A stretch of 64,000 bases of DNA from Leptothrix discophora (lineage in GTDB: Bacteria; Pseudomonadota; Gammaproteobacteria; Burkholderiales; Burkholderiaceae_C): contig NZ_JAUZEE010000005.1 of NCBI RefSeq assembly GCF_030705305.1, positions 186,001 to 250,000 on the forward strand. Reading direction: 5' to 3'. A model generated the notes under the pieces. That model searched no databases. It saw only the letters and a list, made by a program, of their open reading frames with translations, and had not been told where the DNA came from. Every line of letters begins with the position of its first letter. Positions within the stretch are counted from its first letter, which is position 1. Position numbers and translations under genes: made by a program. Shown one piece after another: positions 35,608-48,051 of this stretch.

Positions 35608-36564
35608 TCACTGCGGCGCCAGCACGGCGTCGGCGATGCGGATGGCCCTGGGGATCAGCTTCAGCTCGGCGAAGGTGTCGGCGACCTTCTGCTGTGCCGC
35701 GATCACCTCCGGCGTCAGCGGGGTCACGCCGTACTGGTAGCGGCGGATGGCCTGCTCGACGATCTCGACGTCCAGGCCCTGCACCGGGGCGATGATCCGG
35801 GCGGCCTCGCGCAGGTTGGCCTTGAGCCAGCGGGCCTGCTGGGCGTTGTCCTCGAACACCGCCTGCACGATCTTCGGGTGCTTCTGCACGAAGCCGCGCT
35901 CGGCCAGGTAGTAGGCATGGTTCGGCACGATGCCGCGTGCATCGGTCAGCAGCCGCGCACCGGTCTGCTTCTCGATCGCCGACAGGAAGGGATCCCAGAT
36001 CGCCCAGGCATCGACCGCGCCCTTCTCGAAGGCGGCGCGGGCGTCGGCCGGGGTCAGGAAGACGGGCTGGATGTCGGTGTACGTCAGGCCGGCCTTCTCC
36101 AGCGCCTTGACCAGCAGGTACTGCACGTTGCTGCCCTTGTTAAAGGCGACCTTCCGGCCCTTCAGGTCGGCGATGCTGCGGAGGGCCGAATCCTTCGGAA
36201 CCACGATGCCTTCGGCCTCCGGCGCGGCCGGGTCGTGGCCGATGTAGACGAAGTTGGCGCCGGCGGCCTGGGCAAAGATCGGCGGGGCCTCGCCGACGAA
36301 GCCGATGTCGATGGAGCCGACGTTCAGGCCTTCGAGCAGCTGCGGGCCGGCCGGGAACTCGACCCACCTGATGCTGGCGCCCAGCGGCGCGAGCTTCTTC
36401 TCCAGCGTGCCCTGCGCCTTCTGCAGCGTCAGCAGGCTGGCGGACTTCTGGAAGCCGATGCGCAGCTCGACGGCGGTCTGCGCCAGGGCCGGCGCGAGGC
36501 TGGCGCACAGGCCGGCCAGCGCGAGGGTGGCGAGGGCAAGGCGGCGATGGATGGGTCGGTTCAT
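35608..36564 (-). CDS. ssuA: Aliphatic sulfonate-binding periplasmic protein
   Basis: 318 residues; signal peptide (HRRLALATLALAGLCASLAPALA, cut before QTAVE). The core matches the SsuA/TauA fold: LRIGFQKSASLLTLQKAQGTLE, EFPAGPQLLEGLNVGSIDIGFVGEAPP, and the C-lobe AAFEKGAVDAWAIWDPFLSAIEKQTG. First gene of the leftward ssu operon; a roughly 170-nt leader separates it from its promoter block. A decayed paralogue lies divergently at 37117. Confidence 0.94.
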   Translation of the reverse strand: MNRPIHRRLALATLALAGLCASLAPALAQTAVELRIGFQKSASLLTLQKAQGTLEKKLAPLGASIRWVEFPAGPQLLEGLNVGSIDIGFVGEAPPIFAQAAGANFVYIGHDPAAPEAEGIVVPKDSALRSIADLKGRKVAFNKGSNVQYLLVKALEKAGLTYTDIQPVFLTPADARAAFEKGAVDAWAIWDPFLSAIEKQTGARLLTDARGIVPNHAYYLAERGFVQKHPKIVQAVFEDNAQQARWLKANLREAARIIAPVQGLDVEIVEQAIRRYQYGVTPLTPEVIAAQQKVADTFAELKLIPRAIRIADAVLAPQ

Positions 36565-36742
36565 GGTCGGCTCTCGTGGGCAGCGTGGGGATGGGAAAGA
36601 TCAGGTCGGGCGGCTCGAAAAAGGCGCCCCGCAGGACAGGTCCCGCGGGGCCCGTGAACACCCCCGACGTGGGGAGGAGACAAGCGGCCGGGTCCGGCAG
36701 CGGCGACGACGCGGCGAGCGCCGGCAGGACCCGATGCACTGC

Positions 36743-36797
36743 ACGATAGGCAACCGTCCTGCTGCTGCGAACGAAGCAATTCGAGAATGAATATGCG
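36743..36797 (-). promoter_or_regulatory. Putative sulfur-regulon promoter of ssuADCBE
   Basis: Minus-strand block (36797 to 36769) starts CGCATATTCATTCTCG and ends GCTTCGTTC; 20 bp later TATCGT at 36748-36743 serves as -10-like hexamer. Back-to-back with a rightward copy at 36817. Confidence 0.72.
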
Positions 36798-36816
36798 AGG
36801 CAGCGAGCCGCGCCGG

Positions 36817-36871
36817 CGCATATCGATCGGCGGTTTTCTTCGTCGCCAGCGCGGCCCGCCCGCTCTACAAA
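36817..36871 (+). promoter_or_regulatory. Putative sulfur-regulon promoter driving the 55-aa ORF and ssuA remnant
   Basis: Plus-strand block 36817-36845 starts CGCATATCGATCGGCGG and ends CTTCGTCG. After 20 bp comes TACAAA (36866-36871). It agrees with the cysB block at 23 of 29 positions. Only 19 bp separates it from the opposite-facing ssuA block, giving a shared divergent control region. Confidence 0.72.
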
Positions 36872-36920
36872 CCGTCTCGATGGGCAAGCCCTTCCGGATG
36901 CCCCGAACGCTGGACCCACG

Positions 36921-37088
36921 ATGTTCGACCTGAGCTTCGAGGACTGGATCGGCTGGCTCGGCGCGCTCGTGCTGGTCGCATTGGTCATCACCCCGCTGCG
37001 CTGGAAGCCCGATGAACACGAGGCTTCCGACCGCCCGCATTCCGGTCGCCCACATCCCGACGCGTCGAACCTTCCGCCTTTCCACTGA
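36921..37088 (+). CDS. Small single-span membrane protein (55 residues), hypothetical
   Basis: ATG at 36921 opens a short frame: a charged MFDLSFEDW start, one hydrophobic segment (IGWLGALVLVALVITPL), then a hydrophilic His/Pro-rich tail ending PPFH. It starts about 50 bp after a strong regulon-type promoter and is followed 28 bp later by a decayed ssuA copy. Could be a small transporter-associated subunit or only a chance ORF in a leader; size, TM pattern and promoter make a real gene plausible. No family recognised. Confidence 0.45.
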   Translation: MFDLSFEDWIGWLGALVLVALVITPLRWKPDEHEASDRPHSGRPHPDASNLPPFH

Positions 37089-37116
37089 TCACCCAGCCCA
37101 CCCACCGGGACCTGAC

Positions 37117-37623
37117 ATGCTCCACCGCCGAGACCTCTTCCTCGCCAGCGCCGCCGCGCTGGCCGCCTCCCTGCCGGCCGTCGTCCGCGCCGCGTTCGAG
37201 AACGGCAGCATCGCGGCCTGGGTGATCTGGGATCCCTTCCTCGCGGCGGTGCAGCGCCAGTCCGGCGCGCGCGTGCTGCCCGACAGCGTCGGCGTGTCGG
37301 AGTACCGGCGCTTCTACCTCGCCTCGACCGCCTACGCGAAGCGCCGCAGCGACGTGCTGGGCCGCGTCTATGCCGAGCTGCAGAAGGCCGGCACGTGGAT
37401 CAAGCAGAACCCGCAGGCGGCCGCCGAATGGCATGCGCCGGTCATCGGGCTGGATGCGGCCACCGTGGAAGCCGCCAACGCGCGCCGCAGCTACCGGGTC
37501 CAGGCGGTCGATGCCGACGGCCTGGCCGAGCAGCAGCGCATCGTCGATGCCTTCACCGGCGCAGGCGTGCTGCCGCGCAGGGTCGTGGTGGCCGAGTCGC
37601 CGGTGTGGCGGCCGGCCGCATGA
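37117..37623 (+). pseudogene. Truncated sulfonate-binding protein: signal peptide fused in frame to the C-terminal lobe
   Basis: 168 residues. A full signal peptide (MLHRRDLFLASAAALAASLPAVV) runs straight into RAAFENGSIAAWVIWDPFLAAVQRQSG, which corresponds to residues 176-200 of the intact SsuA at 35608 (RAAFEKGAVDAWAIWDPFLSAIEKQTG). The roughly 150 residues of the N-terminal lobe are missing, while the rest of the C-lobe aligns to the end. The joint falls at the shared RAAFE, suggesting deletion through short homology. The frame is intact and sits behind a conserved promoter, so expression is possible, but a ligand site needs both lobes. Most likely a pseudogene. Confidence 0.75.
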
Positions 37624-37690
37624 GTTAGCGCAAACCGCAAGCCCTTGCCGCAGCCGCCGGCATCGCCGCGCGTGGCAGCATGAACGCCTT

Positions 37691-37715
37691 CGGGTCGACC
37701 GCTCGTGTCGACCCG
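37691..37715. other. 9-bp perfect inverted repeat upstream of the old yellow enzyme gene
   Basis: CGGGTCGAC and GTCGACCCG flank a 7-nt loop. It lies 68 bp after the ssuA remnant and 22 bp before the next start codon. Without a following U-tract, it might be a terminator for the preceding transcript or an operator for the following gene. Confidence 0.45.
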
Positions 37716-37736
37716 CCTTCATTTCCGAGAGCCTGC

Positions 37737-38840
37737 ATGAGCCAACTGTTCGAACCCGTCGCCGCCGGCGCGCTGCAACTGTCCAACCGCATCGTGATGG
37801 CGCCGCTGACGCGCAACCGTTCGCCGCGCGCCGTGCCCGGCGAGCTGGGCGTGACCTACTACAGCCAGCGCGCCAGCGCCGGCCTCATCATCACCGAGGC
37901 CACCGCGATCTCGCACCAGGGCCAGGGCTATGCCGACGTGCCCGGCCTGTACGGCGCCGACCAGCTGGCCGGCTGGCGCCGCATCACCGACGCGGTGCAC
38001 GCGCAGGGCGGCCGCATCGTCACGCAGCTGTGGCATGTGGGCCGCGTCTCGCACGTCGACCTGCAGCCGGGCGGCGCGGCGCCGGTCGCGCCGTCGGCCC
38101 TCGCGGCCAAGACCAAGACGGTGCTGATCCGCGACGGCGTACCGACCTTCGTCGACACCTCCGAGCCGCGCGCGCTGCGGCAAGACGAGCTGCCCGGCAT
38201 CGTCGACGACTACCGCCGCGCGGCGCTGGCGGCGGTGAACGAGGCCGGCTTCGACGGCGTCGAGATTCACGGCGCCAACGGCTACCTGCTGGACCAGTTC
38301 CTCAAGACCGGCAGCAACCAGCGCGACGATGCCTACGGCGGCTCGATCGAGAACCGCGCCCGCCTGCTGCTGGAGGTCACCTGCGCGGTGGTCGAGGCCA
38401 TCGGCGGTGCGCGCGTGGGCATCCGCCTGTCGCCGGTCACGCCAGCCAACGATGTCGTCGATGCCGACCCGCAGCCGCTGTTCGAGCACGTGCTGCGCGA
38501 GCTGGGTCCCCTGGGCCTGGCCTACGTTCACGTCATCGAGGGCGCCACCGGCGGCCCGCGCGACCTGGCCGACCGCCCCTTCGACTACGCCGCCGCCCGT
38601 GCCGTCTACCTCGCCGCTGGCGGCAGCGGTCTCTGGATGGTCAACAACGGCTACGACCGCGCGCTGGCCGAACAGGCGCTCGCCAACGGTGCCGACCTGG
38701 TCGCCTTCGGCAAGCCCTACATCGCCAACCCCGACCTGGTCCGCCGCCTGCGCGAGAACGCACCGCTGAACGAGCCGGACCGCAACACCTTCTACGGCGG
38801 CGGGGCGCAGGGGTACACGGACTATCCGGCGCTGGGGTGA
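37737..38840 (+). CDS. Old yellow enzyme family FMN oxidoreductase (NemA/XenB-like)
   Basis: 367-residue cytoplasmic ene-reductase. Typical landmarks: LSNRIVMAPLTRNRS near the start, GLIITEATAISHQGQGY, the TQLWHVGRVSH segment, FDGVEIHGANGYLLDQFLK with the substrate-binding pair His/Asn, GGSIENRARL, and the FMN phosphate site DLVAFGKPYIANPDLV. Reduces activated C=C bonds or nitro compounds with NAD(P)H. Start at 37737 (MSQLFEP) rather than 37680, which lies inside a hairpin region. Standalone gene. Confidence 0.94.
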   Translation: MSQLFEPVAAGALQLSNRIVMAPLTRNRSPRAVPGELGVTYYSQRASAGLIITEATAISHQGQGYADVPGLYGADQLAGWRRITDAVHAQGGRIVTQLWHVGRVSHVDLQPGGAAPVAPSALAAKTKTVLIRDGVPTFVDTSEPRALRQDELPGIVDDYRRAALAAVNEAGFDGVEIHGANGYLLDQFLKTGSNQRDDAYGGSIENRARLLLEVTCAVVEAIGGARVGIRLSPVTPANDVVDADPQPLFEHVLRELGPLGLAYVHVIEGATGGPRDLADRPFDYAAARAVYLAAGGSGLWMVNNGYDRALAEQALANGADLVAFGKPYIANPDLVRRLRENAPLNEPDRNTFYGGGAQGYTDYPALG

Positions 38841-38886
38841 AGGCGTTGAACGCCGTCGTGGACCGGAGGCCCATGGGCATCAGCCC

Positions 38887-38907
38887 GTCGGACACATCGT
38901 GTCCGAC
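38887..38907. terminator. Hairpin between convergent oxidoreductase and thiolase genes
   Basis: Perfect 9-bp stem GTCGGACAC / GTGTCCGAC with a 3-nt loop (atc). It sits between two converging stop codons (38840 and 38916) and may terminate both transcripts. Confidence 0.6.
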
Positions 38908-38915
38908 GCGGTGCC

Positions 38916-40118
<1,203 letters not shown>

Positions 40119-40163
40119 GGTGATCGTGTCGGACAGCGCCGGCGGGGCCGGCGAACAAGGGCT

Positions 40164-40619
40164 TCAGGCCGGTGGATTCGCGTTGCGCACGGTGTCGAAC
40201 AGGCTGGTGGCGTCGATGCTCAGCACCTCCGCGCCGTGCTGGTTGAAGAGCTGCCAGCGCCAGGTCAGGATGCCCAGCTGCGGCTGGCTGCGCGAGCGGC
40301 GCACGTCCTGCACGGTGCAGCGCAGGCGCAGCGTGTCGCCGGGGCGGACCGGCTCGGGCCAGCGGATCTTGTCCAGGCCCGGCGAGGCGAACGACTCCGA
40401 GCCCTTCAGGAAGGCATCGGCCGCCAGCCGCATCGCGATGCCGCAGGTGTGCCAGCCGCTGGCGATCAGGCCGTTGAACGGGCCGCTGGCGGCGGCCTCG
40501 GGCTGGGTGTGGAACCACTGCGGGTCCCATTGCCTCGCGAAGGCCAGCAGCTCGTCCTGGCTGACGTGCCAGGGGCCGGCCTCCAGCACCTGGCCGACGG
40601 CGAACTCGTCGAACGTCAT
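40164..40619 (-). CDS. MaoC-like hot-dog-fold dehydratase
   Basis: 151 residues with the hydratase-2 pattern: Asp and His of DPQWFHTQPEAA, and SGPFNGLIASGWHTCGIAM as the central helix. Acts on enoyl-CoA type substrates in related proteins. Start overlaps the dehydrogenase stop by four bases (ATGA), so it is co-translated with it. May hydrate an adipyl-type CoA intermediate or channel by-products; its exact step here is not resolved. Confidence 0.85.
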   Translation of the reverse strand: MTFDEFAVGQVLEAGPWHVSQDELLAFARQWDPQWFHTQPEAAASGPFNGLIASGWHTCGIAMRLAADAFLKGSESFASPGLDKIRWPEPVRPGDTLRLRCTVQDVRRSRSQPQLGILTWRWQLFNQHGAEVLSIDATSLFDTVRNANPPA

Positions 40620-42157
40620 GGCTGGCCCTCCTGCCGTGCGGCGGCCTGCCAGGCCTGCTGGCGCAGCCACGGGCTGACGCGGTAGCGCTCGCCGCAGTAG
40701 CCGGCATCCAGGCCCTCGATCAGGCGCACGACCGAGGCGGCATCCCAGCGCGCCAGCCACTCGAACGGGCCGGCGGGATAGTTGACGCCGAGCTTCATCG
40801 CCGCGTCCGCGCCCTCGGGCGTGCAGACGCCTTGCAGGACCGCGTCGGCCGCCTCGTTGACCAGCATGGCCAGCGTGCGGGCGACCACCAGGCCGGGCGT
40901 GTCGGCCACGCGCTGCGGGTGGAAGCCCAGCGCCATCAGCCAGCGCGGCACCTTCTCGGCCCAGGCCTCGGTGGCACGGCCCGACAGCGCCCAGGCCAGC
41001 GGCTGGCCGGGCTCGGCACCGGCCGGCTGCATCGGCAGGTCGAAGACGGCGACGTTCACGCCGATCTCGCTGGCGCAGCGGCCATCGGTCAGGCGCAGCT
41101 GCGCATCGTCGATGTCCAGGCCGACCCAGTCGCTGTGTTCCTTGCGCTGGAAGACCCGGCCGAGCTGCGTCAGCGCGGCGGCCAGGCGATCGGCGACCGG
41201 ACCGTGGCCCATCACGCGCAACAGGCCACCGACCGGCACGGCGGCCGGCTCGAAGGCCGGCAGCACCGGGTTGACCGCGCCGGGACGGTGGTCGTAGAAG
41301 CCGCGCCCGCTCTTGCGGCCCAGCAGCCCACCGTCGACCAGGTCGCGCTGCACGCCCGAGGGCTGGTAGCGCTTGTCCTGGAAGTTGGCCTCGTAGACCG
41401 ACTGGGTGACCGAGAAGTTGGTGTCGTGGCCGATCAGGTCCATCAGCTCGCAGGGGCCCATGCGGAAGCCGACCGCGCGCAGGCAGGCGTCCAGCACGGT
41501 GGGCGTGGCGGCGCGTTCGTGCAGCAGCGCCAGGGTCTCGGCGTAGTAGGGCCGGGCGATGCGGTTGACGATGAAGCCGGGCGTGGAGCGCGCATGCACC
41601 GGCGTCTTGCCCCAGTGCAGGCCCAGCGCGAAGACGGCCTCGGCGATCGCCGCATCGGTGTGCAGGCCCGACACCACCTCGACCAGCTTCATCAGCGGCA
41701 CCGGGTTGAAGAAGTGCATGCCGACCAGGCGCTCGGGCCGCTTCAGGCCGTTGGCGATGGCGGTGACCGAGATCGACGAGGTGTTGGTGGCCAGCACCGC
41801 GTCCGCAGCCAGCAGGCCTTCGAGCTGCTGGAACAGCGCGCGCTTGGCGTCGAGCTTCTCGACGATGGCCTCGACCACCAGCGTGGCCCCGGCGGCCTCG
41901 GCCAGGTCGTTGATCGGGGTGATGCGCGCGAGCGCCTGGGCCACGGCGTCGGAACCGAGCTTGCCCTTGGCCACCAGGGCGTCGAGGCTGGCGGCAAGCT
42001 TGTCCTTCGCCTGCGCGGCCGCGCCCTCGCGGGCATCGTGCAGCCAGACGGCATGGCCGGCCTGGGCGGCGACCTGGGCGATGCCGGCGCCCATGATGCC
42101 GGCGCCGACGACCAGCAGTGGCGCACCGCGCAGGTCGATCGTGGAAGGTGGGGTCAT
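40616..42157 (-). CDS. paaH: 3-hydroxyacyl-CoA (3-hydroxyadipyl-CoA) dehydrogenase, PaaH-type
   Basis: 513 residues. Rossmann site VVGAGIMGAGIAQVAAQAG, catalytic region HFFNPVPLMKLVEVVSG, and TPGFIVNRIARPYYAE before the first C-terminal 3HCDH domain; a second 3HCDH domain follows (ALGFHPQRVADTPGLV, VNYPAGPFEWLARWD), giving the PaaH size. Oxidises 3-hydroxyadipyl-CoA to 3-oxoadipyl-CoA, feeding the thiolase two genes downstream. Confidence 0.92.
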   Translation of the reverse strand: MTPPSTIDLRGAPLLVVGAGIMGAGIAQVAAQAGHAVWLHDAREGAAAQAKDKLAASLDALVAKGKLGSDAVAQALARITPINDLAEAAGATLVVEAIVEKLDAKRALFQQLEGLLAADAVLATNTSSISVTAIANGLKRPERLVGMHFFNPVPLMKLVEVVSGLHTDAAIAEAVFALGLHWGKTPVHARSTPGFIVNRIARPYYAETLALLHERAATPTVLDACLRAVGFRMGPCELMDLIGHDTNFSVTQSVYEANFQDKRYQPSGVQRDLVDGGLLGRKSGRGFYDHRPGAVNPVLPAFEPAAVPVGGLLRVMGHGPVADRLAAALTQLGRVFQRKEHSDWVGLDIDDAQLRLTDGRCASEIGVNVAVFDLPMQPAGAEPGQPLAWALSGRATEAWAEKVPRWLMALGFHPQRVADTPGLVVARTLAMLVNEAADAVLQGVCTPEGADAAMKLGVNYPAGPFEWLARWDAASVVRLIEGLDAGYCGERYRVSPWLRQQAWQAAARQEGQP

Positions 42158-42181
42158 GGTGTCGTGGCTCCAGTGCCGGGG

Positions 42182-42991
42182 TCAGGCTTGCGGGATCCAG
42201 CGGGCGGGGCGCTTGGCCAGGAAGGCCGCGAAGCCCTCGCGGGCCTCGTCGCTGCCGCGCACGCGGGTGATGGTCTGGGCGGTCAGCTCGCGCACCTCGT
42301 CGGTGATCGGGCCGACCTCGAGCTGCGCGAACAGCGCCTTGATCTCGCGCTGCGCTTCCGGGCCGCCGGCCAGCAGGTCCTGGACGGTGGCGTCGACGGT
42401 GGCATCCAGCCCGTCCAGCGTCGTCACCTGGTGGACCAGGCCGATGCGCAGCGCCTCGTCCGCGCCGATGCGCGCGGTCGTCAGCGCGAGGCGCCGGGCG
42501 TGGCGCTTGCCGACCGCGTTGGTGACGTAGGGGCCGATGACCGAGGGCAGGATGCCGAACTTGGCCTCGCTGACCGAGAAGCTGGCGTTGTCGGCCGCGA
42601 TGGCGACGTCGCAGGCGCAGGCCAGGCCGACACCGCCGCCGAGCGCCGCGCCCTGGATGCGCGCGACCACCGGCTTGGGGCAGCGCTCGATGCGCGCGTA
42701 GACGCCGGCGAAGCGGCGCGAGTCCTGCAGGTTCCATTCCGGCGTGGCCTGGCTGGCGCGCTGCATCCACTGCAGGTCGGCCCCGGCGCTGAAGTGCTTG
42801 CCGGCCCCGGCCAGCACGATCACGCGCACGGCGGGATCGGCGACCAGGCGGGCGAAGGCGTCGTCCAGCTCGCCGATCATGGTCTCGTCGAAGGCGTTGA
42901 AGACGGCCTCGCGCGCCATCGTCACCTGGGCCACGCCGGCCTGGCGCTGGCTGAGTTTCAGGGTGGTGTAGACGGGGGTCGGATCGGACAT
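42182..42991 (-). CDS. Enoyl-CoA hydratase/isomerase family protein
   Basis: 269-residue crotonase. Oxyanion-hole segments are AGAGKHFSAGADLQWMQR and IQGAALGGGVGLACACD; the catalytic loop FGILPSVIGPYV has hydrophobic residues where classical hydratases have Glu. Sequence flavour is near methylglutaconyl-CoA hydratases, but its place between boxA and paaH suggests hydration or double-bond shift of 2,3-/3,4-dehydroadipyl-CoA. 24 bp upstream of paaH. Confidence 0.85.
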   Translation of the reverse strand: MSDPTPVYTTLKLSQRQAGVAQVTMAREAVFNAFDETMIGELDDAFARLVADPAVRVIVLAGAGKHFSAGADLQWMQRASQATPEWNLQDSRRFAGVYARIERCPKPVVARIQGAALGGGVGLACACDVAIAADNASFSVSEAKFGILPSVIGPYVTNAVGKRHARRLALTTARIGADEALRIGLVHQVTTLDGLDATVDATVQDLLAGGPEAQREIKALFAQLEVGPITDEVRELTAQTITRVRGSDEAREGFAAFLAKRPARWIPQA

Positions 42992-43063
42992 CGCGGGGGT
43001 TTTCCTGAAATGCGTCGCCCCGGTCGAGCCGGGGCTTGGTGGTTCATCGTGGACCGCGCGGCG

Positions 43064-43146
43064 GACCGAGCGCCGGGCCGCCCCAAGCCGGTCCGCCATC
43101 CCATCGGGGGATCGCCCGACGTACCCGGCGGGCGAGGGGCTCAAGG
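43064..43146 (-). repeat. Family A post-stop element after boxA
   Basis: Adjacent to the boxA stop codon. Shares GGCCGCCCCAAGCCGG and the central GTACCCG with the copies at 6895-7066 and 57128, while the palindrome arms have diverged (CCATCGGGGGATCG). Confidence 0.75.
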
Positions 43147-44439
43147 TCAATACGTTTCGAGGTGGAGACGGCCTTCGCGTTTCATCGCAGCACCGACCGT
43201 ATCCCAGTCCAGGCCGGCCTTCTGCACGATCTCGCGCAGCGCCATGACCACGCCTTCTTCCATGGCCTTGAGGCCGCAGACGTAGAAGCAGGCGTTCGGG
43301 TCGGTCAACAGCGGCAGCAGGTCGGCGGCCCGCTCGCGCAGCGCGTCCTGCACGTAGCGCTTGGGCTGGCCCGGGTTGCGGCTGAAGGTGAACTCGATGT
43401 CGATGAAGTCCTTGGGCAGGTTCTGCAGCGGGCCGAAGTAGGGCAGCTCTTCCTGCGTCCGGGCGCCGAAGAACAGCATCAGCTTGCCGCCTTCGAACTT
43501 GCCTGACTGTCTCAACCTGCGGCGCCATTCGGTCATCGCCCGCATCGGCGCGCTGCCGGTGCCGGTGCAGATCATGACGATGTGGCTGCGCGGGTGGTTG
43601 GGCATCAGGAAGCTGCTGCCGAACGGACCGATCACCTGCACCTTGTCGCCGACCTGCAGGTCGCACATGTAGTTGCTGCCGACGCCGCGCACCGGCCGGC
43701 CCTGGTGGTCCTCCAGCACGCGCTTGATGGTCAGCGAGAGGTTGTTGTAGCCGGGGCGCTCGCCGTTGCGTGGGCTGGCGATCGAGTACTGGCGGGCATG
43801 GTGCGGCCGGCCCTTGTCGTCGGTGCCGGGCGGGACGATGCCGATGGACTGGCCTTCGAGCACCGGGAAGGGCATCGCGCCAAAGTCCAGCACGATGTGG
43901 TGGGTGTCGTAGTCGCTGCCGGCGGTGCGGCCGACTTCGGTGACGCGCACGTTGCCCGTGACGGTGGCGGTGATCGTCTTCTCGGCGGCCTTGGGGCCGT
44001 AGAGGTTGGTGTAGGCGTGCGCGGCCGACCAGGGCGGCAGCGTGGCGCCGTACTGGGCGCTGTGGAAGGCGGTCTCGCCGGTGACGGCGGCCGGCAGCGC
44101 AGGCATGACCGGCTCGACCGCGGCGGGCGCATCGGCGCCGACACCGGCCTCGGCCAGCTGCTCGGGGCTCAGTTCGGCGGGCAGTTCGTCCCAGCCGAGC
44201 TGGTCCTCGATCGTCCAGGCCCGCACCTTGGGCATCGTGCGCCAGTTGTCGATCGAGCCGGTCGGACAGGGCGAGATGCAGTCCATGCACAGGTTGCACT
44301 TGCCGGCATCCACCACGTAGTTGCGCGAATCGTGCGTGATCGCGCCGACCGGGCAGATCGCCTCGCAGGTGTTGCAGCGGATGCAGATCTCGGGATCGAT
44401 CAGGTGCTGCTTGATGACGGCGGCGTCGCTCATGTCCAT
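43147..44439 (-). CDS. boxA: Benzoyl-CoA 2,3-epoxidase reductase component
   Basis: 430-residue iron-sulfur flavoprotein supplying electrons from NADPH to BoxB. N-terminal two [4Fe-4S] motifs: [12 protein letters not shown] and [12 protein letters not shown]. The ferredoxin-NADP reductase half follows, with [12 protein letters not shown] for [15 protein letters not shown] for NADPH and [13 protein letters not shown] near the end. Length and domain order match BoxA of Azoarcus/Burkholderia. Unusual: a 215-bp gap with a nested inverted repeat separates it from boxB. Confidence 0.96.
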   Translation of the reverse strand: MDMSDAAVIKQHLIDPEICIRCNTCEAICPVGAITHDSRNYVVDAGKCNLCMDCISPCPTGSIDNWRTMPKVRAWTIEDQLGWDELPAELSPEQLAEAGVGADAPAAVEPVMPALPAAVTGETAFHSAQYGATLPPWSAAHAYTNLYGPKAAEKTITATVTGNVRVTEVGRTAGSDYDTHHIVLDFGAMPFPVLEGQSIGIVPPGTDDKGRPHHARQYSIASPRNGERPGYNNLSLTIKRVLEDHQGRPVRGVGSNYMCDLQVGDKVQVIGPFGSSFLMPNHPRSHIVMICTGTGSAPMRAMTEWRRRLRQSGKFEGGKLMLFFGARTQEELPYFGPLQNLPKDFIDIEFTFSRNPGQPKRYVQDALRERAADLLPLLTDPNACFYVCGLKAMEEGVVMALREIVQKAGLDWDTVGAAMKREGRLHLETY

Positions 44440-44512
44440 GACCTTGTCTCTTCTGTTCGATGGTCGGTCAGTATCCGGCCTGGGTCGGGTGGGGGTGCTG
44501 CTTCATGCGTCA

Positions 44513-44610
44513 GCGTGAGCGCGGGTGGCCCACTGCGCTCATGTCCCCCGCCGACCCCGCTGGGGTCGGCTCCTCCTTGACTTCGCTTCGTGGGCCACCC
44601 TCGCTCACGC
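44513..44610 (-). repeat. Nested inverted repeat in the boxB-boxA gap
   Basis: Outer arms of 21 bp (44513-44533, starting GCGTGAGCGC, and 44590-44610, ending CGCTCACGC) pair at 20 of 21 positions. Inside is a second perfect 8-bp stem (CCGACCCC at 44551, GGGGTCGG at 44562) with a 3-nt loop. In the leftward transcript this would fold as a long two-level hairpin and may act as processing or attenuation site between boxB and boxA. Confidence 0.7.
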
Positions 44611-44654
44611 TTCGGGGTGGTTCACGTCGTGCGAAGGTCGGAGGGGAGGTGGGG

Positions 44655-46079
<1,425 letters not shown>

Positions 46080-46137
46080 GAAGTTCTCCGTCAGGGAAAG
46101 CAAAGTGGCCGATGAGCCAGTGGTGCGTGTTGTCCAG

Positions 46138-46220
46138 TGCCGCGGTGGATCCGGCTTCGCCGGTCCACACGGGGCGCCCCCTTGAGGGGGAGCGGCGTCA
46201 AGCCGCAACGGGGGTGGGCC
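46138..46220 (-). repeat. Family B post-stop element in the boxC-boxB junction
   Basis: Starts at the boxC stop codon. Contains CCCCCTCAAGGGGG and the arm pair GTGTGGACCGGCG / CCGGATCCACC, very close to the copy in the cysT-cysW junction. Confidence 0.78.
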
Positions 46221-47894
<1,674 letters not shown>

Positions 47895-47920
47895 GGGTCT
47901 CTCCTGGTGGGGACGCGTCC

Positions 47921-47999
47921 TGCACGATGTTGCAACGACGCCGGAAGTCATGATGTGCATTTTGCTGCATCTGACGTGAGCGTCAAGCATTTTTGTGCA
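47921..47999 (-). promoter_or_regulatory. boxC promoter region with spaced TGCA half-sites (putative BoxR operator)
   Basis: Five TGCA motifs start at 47921, 47931, 47956, 47966 and 47996. Two pairs have the exact form TGCA-N6-TGCA. On the minus strand TTGACG (47986-47981) may serve as -35, with the half-sites overlapping and following it. Direct TGCA repeats are reported for BzdR/BoxR-family operators. Confidence 0.6.
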
Positions 48000-48051
48000 T
48001 GTTGGCCGGTGTCTGCGGGTTTGCACCGACCTGCCCGGGGTCAAGAAACGC

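Noticed and set aside
44440-44654. Mobile insertion sequence between boxB and boxA
   Set aside because: Inverted repeats are present, but no transposase and no clear target-site duplication were seen; kept only as a structural element.
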